From Gammaproteobacteria bacterium (GTDB lineage Bacteria; Pseudomonadota; Gammaproteobacteria; SZUA-229), in the NCBI GenBank assembly GCA_015484935.1, contig WFUQ01000020.1, positions 1-12,313 on the forward strand: a stretch of DNA of 12,313 bases. Reading direction: 5' to 3'. Below the pieces are notes generated by a model. It was not told the DNA's origin. It worked only from the letters and a program-made list of their open reading frames with translations, and did not search any database. Shown here in pieces: positions 6,895-12,313 of the stretch. Positions within the stretch are counted from its first letter, which is position 1; each line of letters opens with the position of its first letter. A program made the translations under genes and the position numbers.

Positions 6895-6928
6895 TAAAAA
6901 ACCCGGTAACTTCTCAGTTAACCGGGTT
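6895..6928 (-). terminator. Rho-independent terminator of sqr
   Basis: On the minus strand, 27 bp after the sqr stop, AACCCGGTTAAC pairs with GTTACCGGGTT (one bulge; loop TGAGAA). The stem is followed directly by a run of T (complement of A6896-6901). The fit to an intrinsic terminator for the leftward transcript is good. Confidence 0.85.
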
Positions 6929-6954
6929 CCCATCAAGTATTAAAAATCGATCGC

Positions 6955-8226
<1,272 letters not shown>

Positions 8227-8279
8227 TTATCTTCCGGTTTTATAGTATCGAGAGCCCCTGTTACGAGGCCGTTTAGCGG

Positions 8280-8786
8280 CTAATAGTGTAGCCCAATACT
8301 GGCTCCGTAAAGACGATGATTGCCTGTTAATCTGTCATGAAAATCGCCAAAATTTATGCGCTGATAAAACAGGCTGATGGAAAACTGCGAATAGATTCTT
8401 ATTCGCATTCCAGTCTTTATACTAAAGTCTGGGGTGCAGTCGACTTGTGTACAGTCGCGCGATTCGCCGTTGAAATATTCGAGCAGTCCGACCAGATTAC
8501 TGCCGACTTCGGCGAAGGCGGCGATGGTGTCACCGGTGGTGGCGCCGATGAATACTCTGGGGTTGAATTCAAAATCATCTGCCGGGTTCAATTGATACCA
8601 GACCAGTTCCAGTCCGCCGTACATCTGTATGCTGCTGTTATCGAGTACCTTCGAGTAGGAACTGAAGCTCTGCATGTTGTGCATGGTGTCGCTGTTGAGC
8701 AGAGCGGTGTATTCGATATGCCCCTTGTCTGCACGTGCATCTGTCAGCGTGCATAACAGTAACAGCATTAACAGCAGTCTCGGCAT
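8280..8786 (-). CDS. Small outer-membrane beta-barrel-like protein, unknown
   Basis: Not recognised as a named family. The 168-aa product starts with a signal peptide (MPRLLLMLLLLCTLTDARA, likely cut before DKG). The mature part alternates polar and hydrophobic/aromatic residues in strands, such as SIQMYGGLELVWYQL, VFIGATTGDTIAAFAEVG, MRIRIYSQFSISLFYQRI and LYGASIGLHY. It ends in an aromatic residue, as outer-membrane barrels do; size suggests about 8 strands. A Cys pair (CTQVDC) sits in a putative loop. The ATG lies 8 nt after the mlaA stop with a poor Shine-Dalgarno, so translation probably depends on mlaA. That context hints at an envelope role, possibly linked to MlaA (inference). It could instead be a periplasmic beta-rich protein. 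Confidence 0.8.
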   Translation of the reverse strand: MPRLLLMLLLLCTLTDARADKGHIEYTALLNSDTMHNMQSFSSYSKVLDNSSIQMYGGLELVWYQLNPADDFEFNPRVFIGATTGDTIAAFAEVGSNLVGLLEYFNGESRDCTQVDCTPDFSIKTGMRIRIYSQFSISLFYQRINFGDFHDRLTGNHRLYGASIGLHY

Positions 8787-8794
8787 GATCGGGT

Positions 8795-9541
8795 CTATTT
8801 CAGATCATCCTTGAAAAGATCATCTTCGAACAGGTCGTCTTCACTGTAATCATCAGGCGGGTTGCCATCGTAGACCAGGTTCTGTCTGCGCTGCTGCCAT
8901 GCATCACGTATGAATGCGTACTTGTCAGGTGCGGTGTCGTCGATGATGTTGGTGGCACTGAGCAGGTCGGCACGGATATCGACAAATTTCAGAGTGACTA
9001 CCCCCCATTTGGTTTTCTCGCTGTCTATACGCTGAAATACCGGGTCGAACTCTGTGGCATCGACCGTGAAACCGATGGCATCGCGCACACTGCTGGCACC
9101 GAGCACGGGGAGTACCAGATAGGGACCGGATTCCACACCCCAGTAACCCAGAGTCTGACCGAAGTCTTCGTTGTTTTTGGGTAGCCCGAATTCTGATGCG
9201 ATGTCGAACAGACCGGCCAGCCCGAAGGTGGAGTTGAGGATGAAGCGTGAGAAGTCTTTCGCTGATTGCCCGAATTTGAGTTGTAACAGGTCGTTGATCA
9301 CCACCAGGATGTCATCGAGATTACTGAAAAAGTTGGTGATGCCGGTATCGACTGCGGTAGGGGTGATCGCCTTATACCCTTTCGCCAGCGGTTTCAGTGC
9401 GTAGGTATCCAGCCCTTCGTTGAAGGCGAACATGGAGCGGTTAAAACTTTCGTAAGGGTCATCCGGATTCGCCGGGCCTTCGATAGTGGCACAGGACGAT
9501 AACAGGAAAAAACTGAACAGCAGAATCAATTTTTGCAGCAT
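8795..9541 (-). CDS. mlaA: MlaA (VacJ) phospholipid-asymmetry lipoprotein
   Basis: MlaA is an outer-membrane lipoprotein that removes mislocalised phospholipid from the outer leaflet and hands it to the Mla pathway. The 248-aa product has a lipoprotein signal with lipobox LSSC (Cys17), then the hallmark DDPYESFNRSMFAFNEGLD (about 27-45). Further family segments are NFFSNLDDILVVINDLLQ, RFILNSTFGLAGLFDIASE, EDFGQTLGYWGVESGPYLVL and LPVLGASSVRDAIG. The C-terminus carries three tandem acidic pentapeptides (EDDLF, EDDLF, KDDLK), encoded by 15-bp near-repeats at 8798-8842, not a usual family part. AGGA at 9549-9552 is 7 nt before the ATG. The other mla genes are not in the window. A promoter candidate lies at 9595-9622. 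Confidence 0.95.
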   Translation of the reverse strand: MLQKLILLFSFFLLSSCATIEGPANPDDPYESFNRSMFAFNEGLDTYALKPLAKGYKAITPTAVDTGITNFFSNLDDILVVINDLLQLKFGQSAKDFSRFILNSTFGLAGLFDIASEFGLPKNNEDFGQTLGYWGVESGPYLVLPVLGASSVRDAIGFTVDATEFDPVFQRIDSEKTKWGVVTLKFVDIRADLLSATNIIDDTAPDKYAFIRDAWQQRRQNLVYDGNPPDDYSEDDLFEDDLFKDDLK

Positions 9542-9594
9542 GGTGTTTTCCTGTATGTCGTTCCGGTGGATGCCTGTAAGGTGGTCTGCGTCAT

Positions 9595-9622
9595 AGTATA
9601 GTTTATCCGGCTGCTTCGTCAG
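9595..9622 (-). promoter_or_regulatory. Candidate sigma-70 promoter for mlaA
   Basis: On the minus strand CTGACG (9617-9622) and TATACT (9595-9600) are separated by 16 bp. That is a 4/6 match to the -35 and a 5/6 match to the -10. It lies between the lpxB stop and mlaA, about 55 bp before the mlaA ATG. mlaA and the genes after it may thus be transcribed separately from lpxB. The call rests on motif match alone. Confidence 0.45.
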
Positions 9623-9633
9623 AGGTGTGTCGG

Positions 9634-10773
9634 TCAGGCTTTGCCATGCAGCATGTCGTAGGCCAGTTGTGCTACTTTGCGAGAGCCACCGCCTTCTCCC
9701 AGCAGTGTGCGCAACTTGCCCAGTTCGTCGCGCATGGTCTGATTGTATCGCTCATCTTCCAGTATGTGTTCGACTTCGCTTGCGATGTTATCAGCAGTGG
9801 CATCGTTCTGGATGAACTCTTTGACCACTTCTTTGCCGGGTACGATGTTGACCAGACCGATGTGCTCAAGTTTGACCAGTGAGCGCAATATCATGTAGGA
9901 CAGTGGTGCGATCTTGTGCATGATGACCATGGGTTTGCCGAACAGACCTATCTCCAGAGTCGCCGTGCCGGATGCTACGATGATGACATCACATGCCTGT
10001 ATGACATCGTGCGTGTTGTTGTCTATGAGCCGAATGTCCAGCGTATCTATTCTTGATCGGTAAGGTGACAGCTTGTCCATGTCGATGGTACTGGCAAGAG
10101 GCAGGACGAACTGGCAGTCGGGATAACGCTCTCGCAGACGCTCGGCGGTATCCAGCTGGATCGGCAGCAGGCGTTCGATCTCGACACGACGACTACCGGG
10201 GAACAGACCGATGGTCAGCTTGTCCTGTAGTCCCAGATGTTCACGTGCCTGTGCGGTACTCTTGTCTGGTTGTATCTCATCGACCAGTGGATGACCGGTA
10301 AACGTGACCGCCACATCGGCGGTCTCATACAACGGTACTTCGAAAGGGAAGATGACCGCCATGTGATCGACGATCTTCGCCATCTTGTGTACCCGTTTGG
10401 GTCGCCATGCCCAAACCTGCGGACTGATATAGAACAACACCTTGATGCCGATGGATTTCGCGTAGGCGGCCAGCCGTTGATTGAATTCCTGATAGTCCAC
10501 CAGTATGAGCAGGTCAGGCGGGTCTGCCTTGATGTGTCGCTTCAGTTGAGTCAACGCTGCTTTGAGTTTGCGGTAGCTGGTGAGCACCTCGACGATGCCG
10601 ACCACGCCCAGCTCCGCGATATCGATGATGGTATCGACACCCTGCTGGCGCAGGTAATCGCCTCCCATACCGGAGAACGTCAGCTCGGTATCCAGCTGCC
10701 GGAGTTGTTTCACCATATTGGCGGCGTGATAATCCCCGGAGGCTTCACCTGCAACAATACATACTTTTTTCAT
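9634..10773 (-). CDS. lpxB: Lipid-A-disaccharide synthase LpxB
   Basis: LpxB joins lipid X to UDP-diacylglucosamine to form the lipid A disaccharide at the inner membrane. The 379-aa length is normal (E. coli 382). Family motifs are VAGEASGDYHAANM (7-20), FSGMGGDYL, the catalytic-region VDYQEFNQRLA (92-102), ISPQVWAWRPKRV (116-128), FPFEVPLYE, GHPLVDE (160-166), the UDP-sugar site LFPGSRRVEIERLLP, and ASGTATLEIGLFGKPMVIMHK near the C-terminus. The ATG at 10773 has only a weak Shine-Dalgarno. In E. coli lpxB is collinear with rnhB and dnaE. Here it diverges from rnhB and leads a minus-strand run with mlaA 92 bp downstream. Confidence 0.97.
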   Translation of the reverse strand: MKKVCIVAGEASGDYHAANMVKQLRQLDTELTFSGMGGDYLRQQGVDTIIDIAELGVVGIVEVLTSYRKLKAALTQLKRHIKADPPDLLILVDYQEFNQRLAAYAKSIGIKVLFYISPQVWAWRPKRVHKMAKIVDHMAVIFPFEVPLYETADVAVTFTGHPLVDEIQPDKSTAQAREHLGLQDKLTIGLFPGSRRVEIERLLPIQLDTAERLRERYPDCQFVLPLASTIDMDKLSPYRSRIDTLDIRLIDNNTHDVIQACDVIIVASGTATLEIGLFGKPMVIMHKIAPLSYMILRSLVKLEHIGLVNIVPGKEVVKEFIQNDATADNIASEVEHILEDERYNQTMRDELGKLRTLLGEGGGSRKVAQLAYDMLHGKA

Positions 10774-10868
10774 TCAGGTCGTCTCATCGGGTCTGCCGGT
10801 CACCGGTTTCCATCTTCTGGCTTTTATTATTATATAGTGCTCAATCTGGATGCGCTTTCAAATAGACT

Positions 10869-10903
10869 ACTCACCATCGCAAGTCAGATACTTGATGGTG
10901 AGT
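10869..10903. other. Hairpin in the lpxB/rnhB divergent spacer
   Basis: ACTCACCATC (10869-10878) pairs perfectly with GATGGTGAGT (10894-10903). AAGT/ACTT extends the stem inward across a 2-nt bulge, leaving a 5-nt loop. It lies 55 bp before the rnhB start and about 95 bp before lpxB. There is no T-run on the plus side, so it is not a typical terminator. It could be a regulator-binding dyad or a leader structure of the rnhB-dnaE transcript. Confidence 0.6.
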
Positions 10904-10958
10904 GTCGATAGAGCGGATATTACCGGAACGCGGCGGTTGATGGGGAGTGATGTACACG

Positions 10959-11552
10959 ATGTTTGATGAGATACCGAAAGTAGATGGCCTGCTGGCAGGC
11001 GTGGATGAAGTCGGCCGTGGACCGCTGGTAGGTAATGTGGTGGCGGCGGCCGTCATCCTGGATCCGGAAGCGCCCATAGCAGGGCTGGCCGATTCCAAAA
11101 AACTTACAGAGAAAAAACGCGAATCCCTGGCCGAGCAGATCAGACAGCAGGCACTCGCCTGGTCGGTGGTGAGTGTCAGTCCTGAGGAGATAGATGAGTT
11201 GAATATCCTGTGGGCGAGCATGAAGGCGATGAAACTGGCGGTAGACAAACTGCGTCCCTGTCCCGACCATGCTTTTATCGACGGTAACAGGATCCCGAAA
11301 GATCTGGTGTGTGATTCGACGGCTATCGTCAAGGGCGATGCGCGGGTGGCAGAGATCAGTGCAGCCTCCATCATCGCCAAGGTGGAGCGGGATGCACAGA
11401 TGCAGGCGCTGCACCTGTTATACCCCGATTACGGTTTTGATAAACACAAGGGTTATCCGACCAAAGTGCACATGCAGGTGTTGAACGAGCTGGGGCCATG
11501 CCCGCAGCACCGCAAGAGTTTCGCGCCGGTGAAAAAGTTGTTGTCAGTCTGA
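10959..11552 (+). CDS. rnhB: Ribonuclease HII
   Basis: RNase HII nicks the RNA strand of RNA-DNA hybrids and removes misincorporated ribonucleotides. From the ATG at 10959 the product is 197 aa, against 198 in E. coli. The DEDD metal site is intact: D16-E17 in [14 protein letters not shown]108 in FIDGNRIPK, and D127 in [27 protein letters not shown] and the C-terminal HRKSFAPVK are also conserved. In-frame starts at 10947 (GTG) and 10950 (ATG) exist but crowd the GGGGAG Shine-Dalgarno at 10942-10947. The ATG at 10959 gives the family-like N-terminus, though with an 11-nt spacing. dnaE follows after 128 bp on the same strand, as in many relatives. Confidence 0.95.
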   Translation: MFDEIPKVDGLLAGVDEVGRGPLVGNVVAAAVILDPEAPIAGLADSKKLTEKKRESLAEQIRQQALAWSVVSVSPEEIDELNILWASMKAMKLAVDKLRPCPDHAFIDGNRIPKDLVCDSTAIVKGDARVAEISAASIIAKVERDAQMQALHLLYPDYGFDKHKGYPTKVHMQVLNELGPCPQHRKSFAPVKKLLSV

Positions 11553-11680
11553 GAGGATGCCACTGAACAAGCGTCGATTTTCGATAAATCGGCAGCAAAA
11601 TCTTCCCAAAATCCTCGTCCGTTTCGGTACACTTGCAGGACGAAAAGCGACACAGCGATAACCCTTCAAGAGGCTCGATT

Positions 11681-12313
11681 TTGACCAGTTCACCCGGATT
11701 CATACACCTGCGAGTACACACCGAGTACTCACTGGTCGATGGTGTGGTACGGGTGAAGCCGTTGATGCAGGCGGTTGCAGAAAAGGGCATGCCGGCGGTG
11801 GCACTGACCGATCAGGGCAACCTGTTCGCCATGGTCAAATTCACCCGCGCGGCGCTGGATGCCGGTATCAAACCCATCATCGGGGTCGATGCGCTGGTCA
11901 AGACCGAGGACGAACAGGCGGCACCGACACGTATGGTGTTGCTCTGCCAGAACCGTCAGGGCTATCTCAATCTGGCCGAACTCATCTCCAAAAGTTATCT
12001 GCATGGTCAGCAGGGCGGTGTGCCCTATATGCAGGCACAGTGGATCGCTGAGCACGCCGAGGGGCTGATCGCGCTGTCGGGCGGCCGCGAAGGCGATGTC
12101 GGTCGTGCACTGGTGGCAGGACAGTCACAGAAAGCCAAAGCCCAGCTGGAACACTGGTTGCAGATATTCGGTGATCGTTATTATCTTGAATTGCAACGCA
12201 CAGGACGTGAACACGAAGAGGCCTATCTCGTGGATGCGGTCAATCTGGCACTGGACACCGGCACGCCGGTGGTGGCGACCAATGATGTACGTTTTCTGGA
12301 AGCCGGCGAATTC
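11681..12313 (+). CDS. dnaE: DNA polymerase III alpha subunit, N-terminal part
   Basis: This is the start of the replicative polymerase catalytic subunit, cut at the right edge after 211 codons (the full protein should be about 1,160 aa). Visible is the PHP domain: FIHLRVHTEYSLVDGVVRVK, then MPAVALTDQGNLFAMVKF, AGIKPIIGVDALVK, GYLNLAELISKSY, EGLIALSGGREGDVGRAL, YYLELQRTGREHEEAYL and TPVVATNDVRFL. All match the gammaproteobacterial DnaE pattern. The start is TTG at 11681, with GAGG at 11670-11673 placed 7 nt before it; the first residues (MTSSPGFIHLRVH) align with E. coli DnaE. No ATG lies closer. The polymerase domain is outside the window. Confidence 0.95.
   Translation, partial: MTSSPGFIHLRVHTEYSLVDGVVRVKPLMQAVAEKGMPAVALTDQGNLFAMVKFTRAALDAGIKPIIGVDALVKTEDEQAAPTRMVLLCQNRQGYLNLAELISKSYLHGQQGGVPYMQAQWIAEHAEGLIALSGGREGDVGRALVAGQSQKAKAQLEHWLQIFGDRYYLELQRTGREHEEAYLVDAVNLALDTGTPVVATNDVRFLEAGEF

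Larger units (their letters stand above)
6410..6954. other. 545-bp convergent spacer filled with nested repeats
   Basis: There is no credible gene between relA and sqr. The stretch holds three copies of the dispersed repeat (6416-6480, 6541-6660, inverted 6797-6870), a 9-bp minisatellite (6551-6619), a perfect 24-bp inverted repeat (6694-6717 with 6753-6776), a diverged relative of one of its arms (6496-6525), and the sqr terminator (6895-6928). Outer copies C and E are near-identical inverted arms enclosing the rest. Open frames across the minisatellite merely translate the repeat as (SFA)n or (PSR)n. Confidence 0.8.

Noticed and set aside
12308..12313. Window ends exactly in GAATTC (an EcoRI site)
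   Set aside because: It could hint at a clone end, but the left end has no such site and a 6-bp match at an edge is easily chance. The dnaE frame runs through it normally.

Overview
The window reads as chromosomal DNA of moderate GC from a sulfur-oxidising gammaproteobacterium. The gene set smpB / ratA-rnfH / bamE / fur is a gammaproteobacterial arrangement. lpxB, rnhB and dnaE are housekeeping genes that sit close together in that class. A clear type I sulfide:quinone oxidoreductase points to a thiotrophic or sulfide-tolerant lifestyle. There is no phage, transposase, CRISPR array, plasmid gene, tRNA or rRNA. Genus cannot be told from the sequence.

Layout, left to right: smpB (-) diverges from a neurotransmitter:sodium symporter (NSS) family transporter gene (+). 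A 171-bp spacer packed with back-to-back hairpins follows. Next come ratA-rnfH (+, overlapping by one base), a convergent spacer with a pair of inverted dispersed repeats, and bamE (-) diverging from fur (+). relA (+) lies 36 bp after fur. A 545-bp convergent spacer follows, filled with nested repeats: the same dispersed family, a 9-bp minisatellite and a 24-bp perfect inverted repeat. On the minus strand the run lpxB, mlaA, a small beta-barrel-like protein gene and sqr ends at an intrinsic terminator at about 6895-6928. rnhB (+) diverges from lpxB and is followed by the start of dnaE, which is cut by the window edge.

The genes fall into a few functional groups. Outer-membrane upkeep is represented by BamE (barrel assembly), LpxB (lipid A), MlaA (lipid asymmetry) and the small barrel-like protein. 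Translation quality control is represented by SmpB. Metal and stress regulation is represented by Fur and the (p)ppGpp synthetase RelA. Replication is represented by RNase HII and DNA polymerase III alpha. Respiratory sulfide oxidation is represented by SQR. RelA looks monofunctional: its HD hydrolase site is degenerate and its synthetase carries the acidic EFDD signature.

All protein genes look like ordinary family members, and I see no new protein system. The less explained material is non-coding: (1) the contiguous multi-hairpin block between the transporter gene and ratA, whose end palindromes are related and can also pair with each other; (2) a dispersed intergenic repeat family found here only in the two convergent spacers, once with an expanded minisatellite; and (3) a lipid A/MlaA/SQR gene string reached by inversion of lpxB relative to rnhB-dnaE.
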